From NCBI GenBank assembly GCA_019634575.1, contig JAHCAY010000001.1, forward strand, positions 3,100,001 through 3,164,000: a stretch of DNA of 64,000 nt, written 5' to 3'. Each line of letters starts with the position of its first letter. The stretch's first letter is position 1. The notes under the pieces were generated by a model that saw only the letters and a program-made list of their open reading frames with translations, did no database searches and was not told the origin of the DNA. Positions 53,017-61,571 of this stretch are shown piece after piece. The stretch is from Candidatus Didemnitutus sp. (lineage in GTDB: Bacteria > Verrucomicrobiota > Verrucomicrobiia > Opitutales > Opitutaceae). Both the position numbers and the translations under genes were made by a program.

Positions 53017-53037
53017 GCGTGCAAGCACGCTGCCTAC
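53017..53037 (-). repeat. GTAGG-hairpin repeat copy upstream of mdh
   Basis: Read on the minus strand it is GTAGG-CA-GCGTGC-TT-GCACGC. The stem differs at two paired positions from the copy near 49.95 kb (GCGACC-TT-GGTCGC), so pairing is conserved while the bases change. It lies in the 252 bp space between DAHP synthase and mdh. Confidence 0.65.
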
Positions 53038-53058
53038 GGGGCCGGCTGGCGGGGACAC

Positions 53059-54114
53059 TCAGGCGAATCGGGGCGCGAGGGCGGCGTGGATTTCCCGGAC
53101 GAGACGCTCAGTGGTGTCCCAGTCGATGCAGCCGTCGGTGATGGAGACGCCGTAGCGGAGTTTGTCCAAGGGTTGGGGGAAGGGCTGGTTGCCGGCGCCG
53201 AGGTTGCTCTCGACCATCGCGCCCATGATGGAGGTGTTGCCGGCGGCGATCTGCTCGAGGACGGCGCGGAGCACGTCGGGCTGTAGCTCGGGTTTCTTGG
53301 CGGAGTTGTCGTGCGAGCAGTCGACGAGGATGGATTTCGGGAGCTTGGCGGCGGCGAGGAGATGCTCGGTGCGCGCGATGTGCTCGGGCGAGAAATTCGG
53401 GCCGGACGTGCCGCCGCGGAGGACGACGTGGCAATTCGGGTTGCCGCGCGTGACGATGACGGAGGACGCGCCGTCGAGGTTGATGCCGAGGAAGGTCTGC
53501 GGATGCGCGGCGGCGCGGATGGCGTTGATCGCGGTCTGGATGGAGCCGTCGGTCCCGTTTTTGAAGCCGAGGGGCATCGAGAGGCCGGAGGCCATTTGGC
53601 GATGCGTCTGGGATTCAGCGGTGCGGGCACCGATGGCGGACCAGCAGATGAGATCCGCGATGTATTGCGGGGTGATCGGATCGAGGAGCTCGGTGGCGGT
53701 CGGGAGGCCGAGGTCGAGGACATCGCGGAGGAAGGTGCGGGCGAGGCGCAGGCCGGCGGCGATGTCGTGCGAGCCGTCGAGGTGCGGGTCCATGATCAGG
53801 CCCTTCCAGCCGACGGTGGTGCGGGGTTTTTCAAAATAGACGCGCATCACGATCAGGATGCGGTCAGAGACCTGGCGAGAAAGGGTGGCGAGCCGGCGGG
53901 CGTAGTCGCGGCCGGCTTCGGGGTCGTGGATGGAGCACGGGCCGACGACGAAGAGGAAGCGGCGGTCGTCGGTGAAGATTACCCGATGGATGTCCTCGCG
54001 GGCGCGGGCGATCAGTTCGGATTGCGCGTCGGTCTTGGGGAGCTCCGCCAAGAGTTGGGCGGGCGAGGGTAGCGTGCGGGTTTCGAGGACGTTGATGTCC
54101 GAGGTGCGTTGCAT
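53059..54114 (-). CDS. aroG: 3-deoxy-7-phosphoheptulonate (DAHP) synthase
   Basis: 351 aa type I-alpha enzyme starting the shikimate pathway, condensing PEP and erythrose 4-phosphate. E. coli AroF/G/H landmarks are clear: FVVGPCSIHDPEAG, MRVYFEKPRTTVGWKGLIMDP, TELLDPITPQYIADLICWSAIGARTAESQ, GFKNGTDGS, VVLRGG, VDCSHDNS and IMGAMVESNL. Metal-binding Cys (in GPCS) and His are present. Start chosen at ATG 54114, where homology begins; a longer open frame upstream runs through terminator hairpins. It is probably feedback-inhibited by an aromatic amino acid as its family is; which one is not readable. Confidence 0.95.
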   Translation of the reverse strand: MQRTSDINVLETRTLPSPAQLLAELPKTDAQSELIARAREDIHRVIFTDDRRFLFVVGPCSIHDPEAGRDYARRLATLSRQVSDRILIVMRVYFEKPRTTVGWKGLIMDPHLDGSHDIAAGLRLARTFLRDVLDLGLPTATELLDPITPQYIADLICWSAIGARTAESQTHRQMASGLSMPLGFKNGTDGSIQTAINAIRAAAHPQTFLGINLDGASSVIVTRGNPNCHVVLRGGTSGPNFSPEHIARTEHLLAAAKLPKSILVDCSHDNSAKKPELQPDVLRAVLEQIAAGNTSIMGAMVESNLGAGNQPFPQPLDKLRYGVSITDGCIDWDTTERLVREIHAALAPRFA

Positions 54115-54177
54115 GCGAGAGGGCCAGATTGGCGGGGTTTGCTCGCGGCGGGCAATGGGGGGCTGAGCTTTTGACAG

Positions 54178-54258
54178 GAAAAGAAAAGGCGGGCCGCCTA
54201 CCCCTAAGCGGCCCGCCATTGCTTTCTTAGTTACCCCAAAACTCCCGCTAGGCGGGAG
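54178..54258 (-). promoter_or_regulatory. Tandem terminator-like hairpins in the aroG leader
   Basis: On the minus strand: CTCCCGC/GCGGGAG (54242-54258) followed by TTTTGGGG, then GGCGGGCCGC/GCGGCCCGCC (54188-54217) followed by TTTTCTTTTCC. Both are terminator-shaped and lie 64-144 bp before the aroG start, on the same strand. Either an attenuator region of the aromatic pathway gene or the end of a short RNA transcribed from the ygfZ side. Confidence 0.6.
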
Positions 54259-54359
54259 AAGCGAAAAGTGAGATTGCTTACGAGGTAGTTTGTTCCGACC
54301 TTCCGTCAAATCAAACGGTGGTCATTTGGTGAAAGTCACTTGTCCGCCACAATTAACGC

Positions 54360-55289
54360 ATGGACCCCCGGTCGACCAACGTAGCTCTGCAAACGTTATC
54401 AGTCAGGGACTTGGAAGTCGCATCAGCCACGCTCCGCATAAGAGGCCCTGATTCTAATACGTTCCTTCAGGGGCAGTTCACCCAAGATCTCCGGAAGCCG
54501 GTTGGCGCGGTCTCGTATGGCTTGTGGTTGAACCAGAAGGGGAAATGCATCGCGGATAGCTTCGTTTTGCGCGTCGCCGAAGAGGAATTCGTGGTGTGGG
54601 CTCCACGGGTCGAGAACACGACACTTAGGCAACGTATTGATGAGTATATTATTGCCGATGACGTGGAGCTTCTTGGGGCGTCGGCGGGCGTGAGCGGTGC
54701 GACGGTGATTTGGGGCGACGGCGCGGCGGCGGTCGTCGCGCAGCGCTTTGGCACTGTGCCAGAGCCAGGCCGTTTCGCGCAGGGGACGGACGGGCTGGTT
54801 TTCGGCGGGCGATTTTCGCGGGGCGAGAATTTCGTGTGCCTCACCGCGGATGCGACGGTGACGGTGCGGGAGTTTGAGCAGGCCGGAGCGATGCGCGGCA
54901 CGCGGGACTCGCTCGAGGCCGAGCGAATTGTCAGTGCACTACCGGCGGTTCCGGACGACATCGGACTGAATGACCTGCCCAACGAGGGCGGATTGGACAT
55001 CGATGCGATCTCCTACACGAAGGGCTGTTACCTCGGCCAGGAGGTCATGTCGCGGCTGAAGAACCTCGGCCAGGTTCGCCGCCGGCTCATGGTCGTCGCC
55101 GGCTCGGGTGCGCGGCCGGCGGTGCTCGCTCAGGTGCAACAGGACGGAAAAGCCGTGGGGCAGATCCGCTCGAGCGCGCGGGTGGGCGACGGGTTCGTCG
55201 CGATGGCGATGATTTCGCTCGTGAACTTCAATCGCACCGCGCCGCTGGCGCTGGAGGACGGTCGCCCGTTGGAAGTCCGCCATGGATGA
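54360..55289 (+). CDS. ygfZ: YgfZ/GcvT-like folate-binding Fe-S maintenance protein
   Basis: 309 aa. Matches the YgfZ family: a GcvT-type fold with NTFLQGQFTQDLR, YGLWLNQKGKCIADSF and the signature KGCYLGQE (221-228) holding Cys223, required for its role in Fe-S cluster enzyme maintenance with tetrahydrofolate. The first about 100 codons use many codons rare elsewhere in the window (TTA, AGA, ATA, GTA, AAT) and are less GC-rich; from about 54670 onward the usage is normal. The start is ATG 54360. The divergent neighbour is aroG. Confidence 0.9.
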   Translation: MDPRSTNVALQTLSVRDLEVASATLRIRGPDSNTFLQGQFTQDLRKPVGAVSYGLWLNQKGKCIADSFVLRVAEEEFVVWAPRVENTTLRQRIDEYIIADDVELLGASAGVSGATVIWGDGAAAVVAQRFGTVPEPGRFAQGTDGLVFGGRFSRGENFVCLTADATVTVREFEQAGAMRGTRDSLEAERIVSALPAVPDDIGLNDLPNEGGLDIDAISYTKGCYLGQEVMSRLKNLGQVRRRLMVVAGSGARPAVLAQVQQDGKAVGQIRSSARVGDGFVAMAMISLVNFNRTAPLALEDGRPLEVRHG

Positions 55290-55503
55290 ACTGGCAAAAC
55301 TGACCGCACTCTGCCGCAGCCTGGGTGCGTCCACCGAGGCGCAGGCCGACACGATGGCGCGCCAGCTCCAGAAGCGCGCCGATCAACTCGCCGCCGAGCG
55401 CGGCCTGACGCGCGTCGCCGCGATGGAGCATCTGCTCAATCTGGTGATTCACGGCCGACGCGGCGAGACGCCGCCGGGCTTCGCTCCGCCGCGCTCAGAA
55501 TAG
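55282..55503 (+). CDS. Small helical protein overlapping ygfZ
   Basis: 73 aa. It starts 8 bp before the ygfZ stop, an arrangement that supports coupled translation. Composition is helical (DELAKLTALCRSLGAS, AQADTMARQLQKRADQLAAE), with a Gly/Pro-rich tail overlapping the 3' end of the convergent prepilin peptidase gene by nine bases. No family recognised. It is plausible as a real short gene because of start overlap and normal codon use. Confidence 0.5.
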   Translation: MDELAKLTALCRSLGASTEAQADTMARQLQKRADQLAAERGLTRVAAMEHLLNLVIHGRRGETPPGFAPPRSE

Positions 55504-56409
55504 GAAGCGCAGGCTGGCGAAGTAGGGATCGACCCAGCGGTGCAGCACGAAGAAGTAGAGCAGAGCGCCGAGCCCCAGCATCGGTCCGAAGCTCACGTGC
55601 ACGCCGAACCCCACGCGCTCCGTGCGGGCCCCGTCTGGCGTTTCGAGTCGCGCGCCCGCGGCGGCCTTGCCGAAAAGCTGCTGCCACGCGCCGGCGAAGA
55701 GGATCCAGACGCAGCCGATCATCGCTCCGCCGAACATCGCGAACACCGCGCCCTGCCAGCCGACAAACGCGCCCAGCGCACCGAGGAACTTCACGTCGCC
55801 GAACCCCATCGCCTCCTTCTTGAGCACCGCCTCGGCGACGAGCGCGATCCACAGCACGAGGCCCGAGCCGACGAACAGCCCGAGCACCGCGTCGAGCGTG
55901 CTGCGCAGGCTCGCGACGAAAAACAGCTCATGTGCCTGCCCGTGCAGCGCCGGCAGCGCCGCTGACAACACCACGCCGACCACGCCGCCGCCGATCGTGA
56001 ACGCATCCGGAATGATCATGTGATCGAGGTCGATGAACGTCGCGCAGATCACGGTCGAGACGAGCACCATGCCGCCGAGTGCCTTCGCCGGCGGGAACAG
56101 CATCCAGCAAGCGACAAACAGCGCCGCGGTGAGGAGTTCGATCGCGGGATAGCGGAAGCTGAATTTCCGTCCGCAACACCTCGCGCGTCCACGCAGGATC
56201 AGCCAGCTCAGGATCGGAATGTTGTCGTGCCACGCGATCGGTTTGCCGCACGCGCAATGCGAGCCCGGCGTCACCACCGATTCATCCTTCGGGATGCGAT
56301 AGATGCAGACGTTGAGGAAGCTGCCGACACACGCGCCGAACAGGAAGGCGCAGAGCGGGAAAAACCACGGCCAGACGGCCGCGACTTCGTGGAAGGTGGC
56401 GGCGTTCAT
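55495..56409 (-). CDS. pilD: Prepilin peptidase (type IV leader peptidase)
   Basis: 304 aa inner-membrane aspartic protease that cleaves and N-methylates type IV pilin/type II secretion pseudopilin leaders. N-terminal domain LFGACVGSFLNVCIYRIPKDESV and the DNIPILSWL motif, then about seven helices with the two catalytic aspartates in FIDLDHMIIPD and GFGDVKFLGALGAF. The zinc-type cysteines are altered: HCACG and RARCCG replace the usual CxxCG pairs. Its ATG overlaps the aroE stop by four bases. No pilin or secretion genes are in the window. Confidence 0.93.
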   Translation of the reverse strand: MNAATFHEVAAVWPWFFPLCAFLFGACVGSFLNVCIYRIPKDESVVTPGSHCACGKPIAWHDNIPILSWLILRGRARCCGRKFSFRYPAIELLTAALFVACWMLFPPAKALGGMVLVSTVICATFIDLDHMIIPDAFTIGGGVVGVVLSAALPALHGQAHELFFVASLRSTLDAVLGLFVGSGLVLWIALVAEAVLKKEAMGFGDVKFLGALGAFVGWQGAVFAMFGGAMIGCVWILFAGAWQQLFGKAAAGARLETPDGARTERVGFGVHVSFGPMLGLGALLYFFVLHRWVDPYFASLRFLF

Positions 56410-57314
56410 CGGGCGGCGAGGGCGGCGCGCATGACGTCCGCCGGGACGTCGGCTCCGGTCCAGATTTCGAGGGCGCGCGCGCCTTGGTGCACGAGCATCG
56501 AGAGGCCGTTGGCGTGGCGCAGCCCGAGCGCGGCCGCTTCGCGGAGCAGCGCGGTTTGCGGCGGGTTGTAGACCATGTCGTAAACGCTGAGACCGGCGGG
56601 CAGGCTCCGCAACGCGATTGGCGGCGGCTCGTCGGGCTTCAGGCCGGCGGAAGTGGCGTTCACCAGCACGGCGCCCGCCGGCAAATCCATGGGAGGCGTC
56701 GCGGGATCGAAGCTGCGCAGCGGCGTCGCGCCGGCGAGCGGACGCAACGCGTCGAGCAGCGTGTCGAGGTTGGCGCGCGTGCGGTTGCCGATCCAGAGCG
56801 AAGCGCAACCCTGGCGCAGGCACTCGACCGCGGCACCACGCGCGGCGCCGCCGGCTCCGAGCAGGATCACGTGCGCGCCGGCCAGCGAGACGCCGAGATC
56901 GGCGTGCAACGCGGTGGCGAGGCCGTAACCGTCGGTGTTGTAACCGCGCCAGCCGGTGGCGGTGCGGCGGAGCGTGTTGACCGCGCCGACACTGCGCGCG
57001 CTCGGATCGATCTCGGCGACGAGGTCGAACGCTAGCACTTTGTGCGGGACGGTGAGATTGAGGCCGTGCAACCCGGCGGCGTGCAGCCGGGGCAGCGCCT
57101 CGGCGAGGCGCTCGGGCGGCACGTCGAAGCGAAAGTAACGCCACGTCGCGAATTCGCGGTCGCGCGCCGCCATCGTTTGCAGCGCGGCGTTGTGCATGCG
57201 CGGGCTGAGCGAGTGGCCGATGGGATGGCCGAGCACGGCGAGCGCGGTGCCGTCGAACGCCCACGCCGCGAGGTGATCGAGCGTCAGGGTCGTTTCGCCG
57301 GTCCAGCTATTCAT
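56406..57314 (-). CDS. aroE: Shikimate dehydrogenase
   Basis: 302 aa NADP-dependent enzyme of the aromatic pathway, reducing 3-dehydroshikimate. Substrate site LGHPIGHSLSPRMHNAAL and the Lys/Asp pair in NLTVPHK and NTDGYG, nucleotide loop LGAGGAARG and the NR(T) recognition in GNRTRAN are all standard. It lies some 2.3 kb from aroG on the same strand but with unrelated genes between. It is coupled by an ATGA overlap to the prepilin peptidase gene, an unexpected partner. Confidence 0.95.
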   Translation of the reverse strand: MNSWTGETTLTLDHLAAWAFDGTALAVLGHPIGHSLSPRMHNAALQTMAARDREFATWRYFRFDVPPERLAEALPRLHAAGLHGLNLTVPHKVLAFDLVAEIDPSARSVGAVNTLRRTATGWRGYNTDGYGLATALHADLGVSLAGAHVILLGAGGAARGAAVECLRQGCASLWIGNRTRANLDTLLDALRPLAGATPLRSFDPATPPMDLPAGAVLVNATSAGLKPDEPPPIALRSLPAGLSVYDMVYNPPQTALLREAAALGLRHANGLSMLVHQGARALEIWTGADVPADVMRAALAAR

Positions 57315-57361
57315 GGGCCCTTTTGCATGGGCGGAAACGCGACCGACGCCGAGAATTATCT

Positions 57362-58231
57362 TCAGGGGCTGGCGTGGCGTTCGTAGGTGGCGTCGAACTC
57401 CGAAACGAAATCGGCGAACATCCGCGCGTGGGCCGCGTCGTCCGCGGCGGCGTAGTGGTTGATGAGGTTGCGGCAGACGCGGCTCAATACCTCGCGCACG
57501 GGCGTGGGGGCGAGGTCGGCGAGTTGCGGCGTGTGTTGCAACGAGCGGATGCGTTCAAAGACGTCCTCGGGCGAGAGCAGCTGGCCGCCGTTGAACGCGT
57601 CGACGAAGAACGGCCCCTCGGGCTCGTAGCCGCCGACGAGAAAATGTCCGGGGACGCCGACCGGCTCGAGTTCGAGGCCGATGCGTTGGGCGACGAGGAG
57701 GTAGACGATCGACAGCGAAATCGGGATGCCGACGCGGCGTGCGAGGACCTGATCGACGAAGCTGTTTTTGGGGTCCGTGTAGTGGTCGACGTTGCCGCGC
57801 AGGCCGTATTCCTCGAACAGCACCCGGTTGAGCACGCGCGCTTGCGTGCGCATGGTCGCGGTGCGCGGCATGAGCTTGCGCGCACGGGCGGCGAAGGCGT
57901 CGAGCTGCGCGCAGACGGCGACGACATCGAGCGCGGGATTCACCGTGCGGCTGAGGAGCAGGATGCCGGTCTCGAGTTCGTAGTTGAGCGACTGGATGAA
58001 GCCACGGAACTCGGCGATCGGGTCGCTGAATTTCAACTCGCGCAGAAACCACGCGGCACTGAGCGCGGCGACGCGGTTGGGGCTGCGCGCGACGTCCTGC
58101 AGGAAGGTGCGGCCGGCGTCTCCCAGCTGCGCGAATTGCGCGAGCAAAGCCTGGCGGACGGCTGGAGACTCGTCGTCGAGGAGCGCGACCAGCGCGTCTT
58201 TTTCGGAAGGAGTGAGCGTCCTCGGTTCCAC
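57362..58231 (-). CDS. SirB1/transglutaminase-like protein
   Basis: 289 aa from a GTG at 58231 (a further GTG at 58288 would add 19 residues of unlikely sequence). The family pattern is clear: FVDQVLARRVGIPISLSIVYLLVAQRIGLEL followed by GVPGHFLVGGYEPEGPFFVDAFNGG, here split, and VLSRVCRNLINHYAAADDAAHARM. N-terminal HEAT-like helices (LDDESPAVRQALLAQF) precede it. SirB1 proteins are transglutaminase-fold relatives with no settled activity; some are linked to transcription or tRNA-processing loci. No functional call is possible. Confidence 0.85.
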   Translation of the reverse strand: MEPRTLTPSEKDALVALLDDESPAVRQALLAQFAQLGDAGRTFLQDVARSPNRVAALSAAWFLRELKFSDPIAEFRGFIQSLNYELETGILLLSRTVNPALDVVAVCAQLDAFAARARKLMPRTATMRTQARVLNRVLFEEYGLRGNVDHYTDPKNSFVDQVLARRVGIPISLSIVYLLVAQRIGLELEPVGVPGHFLVGGYEPEGPFFVDAFNGGQLLSPEDVFERIRSLQHTPQLADLAPTPVREVLSRVCRNLINHYAAADDAAHARMFADFVSEFDATYERHASP

Positions 58232-58303
58232 GGTTAGGAGCGAAGTCGATTGCCGGAGAGTGGCAACGCGGAATCCGGCCACAGACACACGGCGGGCGTT
58301 CCG

Positions 58304-59020
58304 CTAGTCGCGCGCTCCGAACAGCGCGGTGCCCACGCGCACGAGCGTGCTGCCGGCGGCGATCGCGAGCGCGAAGTCGCCGGACATGCCCATCGAGAGT
58401 TCGCGCAGCGGATGGCCGGTGCGCGCGGCGAGATCGTCGCGGATGGCGCGGAGGTTGGCGAAGGTGCGGCGCGCATGCTCTTCGGTCTCGGCGGGCGTGG
58501 CGCCGAGGGGAGCGATGGTCATCAGGCCGTCGATGCAGAGATTCTTTTTCGCGAGCGCGACATCGAGCAAGCGCGGGGCGTCGCCGGGCTCGGCACCGAA
58601 CTTCGCGGGATCATTGCCGGCGTTGATCTGGAGCAACACGGGCAGGGTCTTGCCTATTTCGGCGGCGGCGCGATCGAGGTGGTTGAGCAGCTTTTCGCTG
58701 TCGACGCTCTGCACGCGGTCGAAGTGCTGGGCGGCGAGGCGCGCCTTGTTCGATTGGAGATGGCCGATGAGTTCCCAGCGCAACGGCGCGGCGGTCGCGC
58801 TGGCGACAGCGCGCTTTTCGACCGCTTCCTGCACGCGGTTCTCGCCGACAGCAGGCAAACCGTAGCGCGCGACATACTCCGCGGCGGCAGCGGGATGCGT
58901 CTTCGTGACGGGCAGCAAGAGCACGTCGCGCGGATCGCGGCCGGCCCGGCGGCAGGCTTCGTCCATCAGAGCTCGCAACTTATCGGCGCGGGCTTGGAAG
59001 GTCTCGAAATCGATAAACAT
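58304..59020 (-). CDS. yggS: PLP-binding protein of the YggS/PLPBP family
   Basis: 238 aa, alanine-racemase-N-terminal barrel that binds pyridoxal 5'-phosphate on Lys40 in LPVTKTHP. Conserved GENRVQEA, WELIGHLQSNKAR, VQSVDS, MSMGMSGDF (phosphate-side MGMS-D) and LVRVGTALFG are all present. YggS-type proteins maintain PLP balance and affect amino-acid metabolism; they have no known catalytic activity. It begins 68 bp from the divergent LysR gene, so the two share a promoter region. Confidence 0.95.
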   Translation of the reverse strand: MFIDFETFQARADKLRALMDEACRRAGRDPRDVLLLPVTKTHPAAAAEYVARYGLPAVGENRVQEAVEKRAVASATAAPLRWELIGHLQSNKARLAAQHFDRVQSVDSEKLLNHLDRAAAEIGKTLPVLLQINAGNDPAKFGAEPGDAPRLLDVALAKKNLCIDGLMTIAPLGATPAETEEHARRTFANLRAIRDDLAARTGHPLRELSMGMSGDFALAIAAGSTLVRVGTALFGARD

Positions 59021-59088
59021 CTATGAGGGCCGCTTTTAGATTGGTTTCCAGATAAGTGCCGTTTATACGGGTGCTCCATTTCGCCGCC

Positions 59089-60003
59089 ATGCAAATCGAA
59101 AACTTCAAGATTTTCGCGGACCTTGTGGAGACCAAGTCGTTCTCCAAAGCCGCGAAATTAAATGGCATCACGCAGTCGGCGGTCAGTCAGCAGGCGCGCT
59201 CCATGGAGCGCAATTTCAAGACCCTGATGATCGACCGCTCCCAGAAGCAGTTCAATCTGACGCGTGAAGGCCAGCGCATCTACGACGCGGCGAAGGAAAT
59301 CCTTCACGTCTACGAGAAGCTCCTCAGCGAGCTCCAGGAGATGAAGAAGGTCATCAGCGGCACGATCCGCATCTCGACCATCTACTCCATCGGCCTCCAC
59401 GAGCTGCCGCCCTACATCAAGAAATTCCTGCACGACTACCCCTCGGTCAACGTGCGCATCGAGTATCGCCGCTCGAACCTCGTTTACGAAGACATCCTGC
59501 ACAACTCCGTCGACTTCGGCCTCGTCGCGTTCCCGCAGAAGCTCCGCCAGATCGAGACGATCCCGTTCCGCAATGACCGCCTCGTGCTCATCACGCACCC
59601 GAATCACGCGCTGGCCAAGACCACCGACGTCGACCTCAAGACGCTCGCCGGGCACAAGTTCATCGGCTTCGACCCGGACATCCCGACGCGCAAGGCCGTC
59701 GACCAGATCTTCCGCGACAACAAGCTCGAGATCACGCCGGTCATGGAGTTCGACAACATCGAGACCGTGAAACGCGCGGTCGAAATCGATCACGGCATCG
59801 CCATCGTCCCGCAGGCGACCGTCGTTCAGGAAGTGAAGCAGGGCACGCTCTCGGCCATCGCTTTCAAGGGCAAGGAATTCACCCGCCCGCTCGCCATCCT
59901 CCACCGCAAGGGCCGCGTGCTCACGCCGGCGATGAAGAAATTCATCGAGACGCTCAGCGCCGAGGCGGCGGCCGCCGACGCCGCGGTCAAGCCGATGGTC
60001 TGA
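59089..60003 (+). CDS. LysR-family transcriptional regulator
   Basis: 304 aa from ATG 59089. N-terminal winged helix-turn-helix (1-60, QIENFKIFADLVETKSFSKA and GITQSAVSQQARSMERNFKT), a linker helix, and a co-inducer domain (about 88-295) with the classical periplasmic-binding fold. The effector is unknown. Lysine/isoleucine content is higher than in neighbouring genes. Divergent from yggS with 68 bp between, a common LysR-target arrangement, so yggS could be a target. It ends with a terminator. Confidence 0.94.
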   Translation: MQIENFKIFADLVETKSFSKAAKLNGITQSAVSQQARSMERNFKTLMIDRSQKQFNLTREGQRIYDAAKEILHVYEKLLSELQEMKKVISGTIRISTIYSIGLHELPPYIKKFLHDYPSVNVRIEYRRSNLVYEDILHNSVDFGLVAFPQKLRQIETIPFRNDRLVLITHPNHALAKTTDVDLKTLAGHKFIGFDPDIPTRKAVDQIFRDNKLEITPVMEFDNIETVKRAVEIDHGIAIVPQATVVQEVKQGTLSAIAFKGKEFTRPLAILHRKGRVLTPAMKKFIETLSAEAAAADAAVKPMV

Positions 60004-60028
60004 GCGGAATTCCTCTTCGTTTTCACCC

Positions 60029-60060
60029 AAGCGCGCCCGCTCCGGCGAGCTTTTGTTTTA
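60029..60060 (+). terminator. Terminator of the LysR gene
   Basis: Stem AAGCGCGCC/GGCGAGCTT (one mismatch) with loop CGCTCC, followed by TTGTTTT. It lies 25 bp after the LysR gene. Confidence 0.8.
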
Positions 60061-60114
60061 TGGCCCGCGAAGCCGGGAAAATTGCTGGAAGAATTCGCGC
60101 GCCTGCATCCTCTC

Positions 60115-60621
60115 ATGGGCATGCGATCCATTTTCCACCACTTTGTGGCTGCGGCGACTTTCGCCGTGGCGAGTCTGACTCCCGCGCTCGCCGCGGAACT
60201 GCCGGTTGTCCGGAAGGCGCCGGAGATCAATATCACGACCATCGACGGCAAACAGGTCACCGCTGCCGACCTGAAGGGCAAGGTCGTGGTCGTCGACTTT
60301 TGGGCGACGTGGTGCGGGCCGTGCGTCGCGGAGATTCCCGGCTACGTCGCGCTACAGAAGAAATACGGCAAGGACGGCCTCGTGATCGTTGGCGTGTCGG
60401 TTGACCGCGGCTCGATCGACAAGGTGAAAAAATTCGTGGCCAAGAACGGCATGAACTACGCGATCACGATGGGCGAAGACGGCGTGCTCGCGGAAGCCTT
60501 CGGCGGTTTCGATGCGATCCCGACCACGTTCCTGATCGATCGGCAGGGCAATATCCGCCACCAGAAGACCGGCTCGATGGAGCACGAGGAATACGAAGCG
60601 CTCGTGAAGCAGCTGCTCTGA
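60115..60621 (+). CDS. Periplasmic TlpA/ResA-like thioredoxin
   Basis: 168 aa with a signal peptide (HHFVAAATFAVASLTPALAAE). The thioredoxin fold has the active site FWATWCGPC, followed by VIVGVSVDRGSIDKVKKF and the cis-Pro region AIPTTFLIDRQGNI. The family reduces periplasmic disulfides, often for cytochrome c maturation, though no cytochrome genes are here. I start at ATG 60115; another ATG six bases later is equally possible. It stands between two terminators, so it is monocistronic. Confidence 0.92.
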   Translation: MGMRSIFHHFVAAATFAVASLTPALAAELPVVRKAPEINITTIDGKQVTAADLKGKVVVVDFWATWCGPCVAEIPGYVALQKKYGKDGLVIVGVSVDRGSIDKVKKFVAKNGMNYAITMGEDGVLAEAFGGFDAIPTTFLIDRQGNIRHQKTGSMEHEEYEALVKQLL

Positions 60622-60644
60622 GCCGCGCCGCGCTTTTGACATTG

Positions 60645-60676
60645 AAGCCGGACCCTCGGGTCCGGCTTTCTCTTTG
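60645..60676 (+). terminator. Terminator of the TlpA-like gene
   Basis: Perfect 10 bp stem AAGCCGGACC/GGTCCGGCTT with loop CTCG, then TCTCTTTG. It lies 24 bp after the stop; the next gene starts just beyond it. Confidence 0.9.
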
Positions 60677-60682
60677 TTTCGC

Positions 60683-61570
60683 GTGAACTTCCCGCTGCAC
60701 CTCTTGATTCCGCTCGCCTGCGCGCTGCTCTACGTGCTCGCGGCGCTCACCATCAAGCGCGCCGCTGCCTTCGGCGTCGGCGTGTGGCGCACGAGTTTCG
60801 TGGCGAACTGGATCATGGCGGCGGTGTTTCTTCCGTGGTGGTTTGCGTTGGGCGGCCATTTCCATCCGCTCGCCGATTACTGGCAACCCGCGGTGACCGC
60901 GCTCTGCTTTCTCGGCGGACAGGTTTTCATCTTCCTCGCCCTGAACCAGGGCGACGTCTCGGTCACGACGCCGGTGATGGGCACGAAGGTCATCATGGTC
61001 GCGCTGTTCAGCAGCCTGCTCCGCGTCGGCGACGTGCCGTTGAAATGGTGGCTCGGTGCCGCGCTCAGCGCCGGAGCTGTTGCCTTGCTGCATGCCGGGG
61101 AAAAGCACGGCCAGCGGCGCAGTGTCGGCCCGGCGGTCGCACTCGCGACGGTCAGTGCGCTCTCCTACGGACTCGGCGACGTGCTCATGCAGAAGTGGGT
61201 GCCGGCGTGGGGCACGGCGAGCTACTTTCCGGCGATGTTCCTGCTCGTCGGCGTCTACTCGTTCGCGTTCGTGCCGTTCTTCTCCGCGCCGCTCACGATG
61301 CTCGATCGGACGGCGTGGCGCTGGGTGTCGCTCGGCGGGCTGCTGCTGGCGCTGAACAACGCCGGAGTCGTCCTGACGCTGGGCATTTGGGGCGGGGCGA
61401 CGGCGGTGAACATCGTCTACAGCGCGCGCGGGCTGTTCAGCGTGCTTGCGGTGTGGGCGATCGGGCACTGGTTCGCCAGCACGGAGCAACATCTCGCGCC
61501 CGGCGTGCTGCGTTTCCGTTTCATCGGAGCGGCGTTGATGATCGGCGCCATCGCGCTCGTGCTCATCTAG
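60683..61570 (+). CDS. EamA/DMT-family membrane transporter
   Basis: 295 aa from a GTG at 60683; a TTG nine bases earlier lies inside the terminator tail and is less likely. About ten hydrophobic helices in two repeats, with the EamA-type pattern (FLALNQGDVSVTTPVMGTKVI, ALLHAGEKHG). The second half is SYGLGDVLMQKWVPAWG and FIGAALMIGAIALVLI. These drug/metabolite transporters export small metabolites; the substrate is unknown. Confidence 0.9.
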   Translation: MNFPLHLLIPLACALLYVLAALTIKRAAAFGVGVWRTSFVANWIMAAVFLPWWFALGGHFHPLADYWQPAVTALCFLGGQVFIFLALNQGDVSVTTPVMGTKVIMVALFSSLLRVGDVPLKWWLGAALSAGAVALLHAGEKHGQRRSVGPAVALATVSALSYGLGDVLMQKWVPAWGTASYFPAMFLLVGVYSFAFVPFFSAPLTMLDRTAWRWVSLGGLLLALNNAGVVLTLGIWGGATAVNIVYSARGLFSVLAVWAIGHWFASTEQHLAPGVLRFRFIGAALMIGAIALVLI

Positions 61571-61571
61571 C

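Noticed and set aside
54115..54309. N-terminal extension of DAHP synthase
   Set aside because: Would translate through two terminator hairpins; family homology begins at the ATG at 54114.
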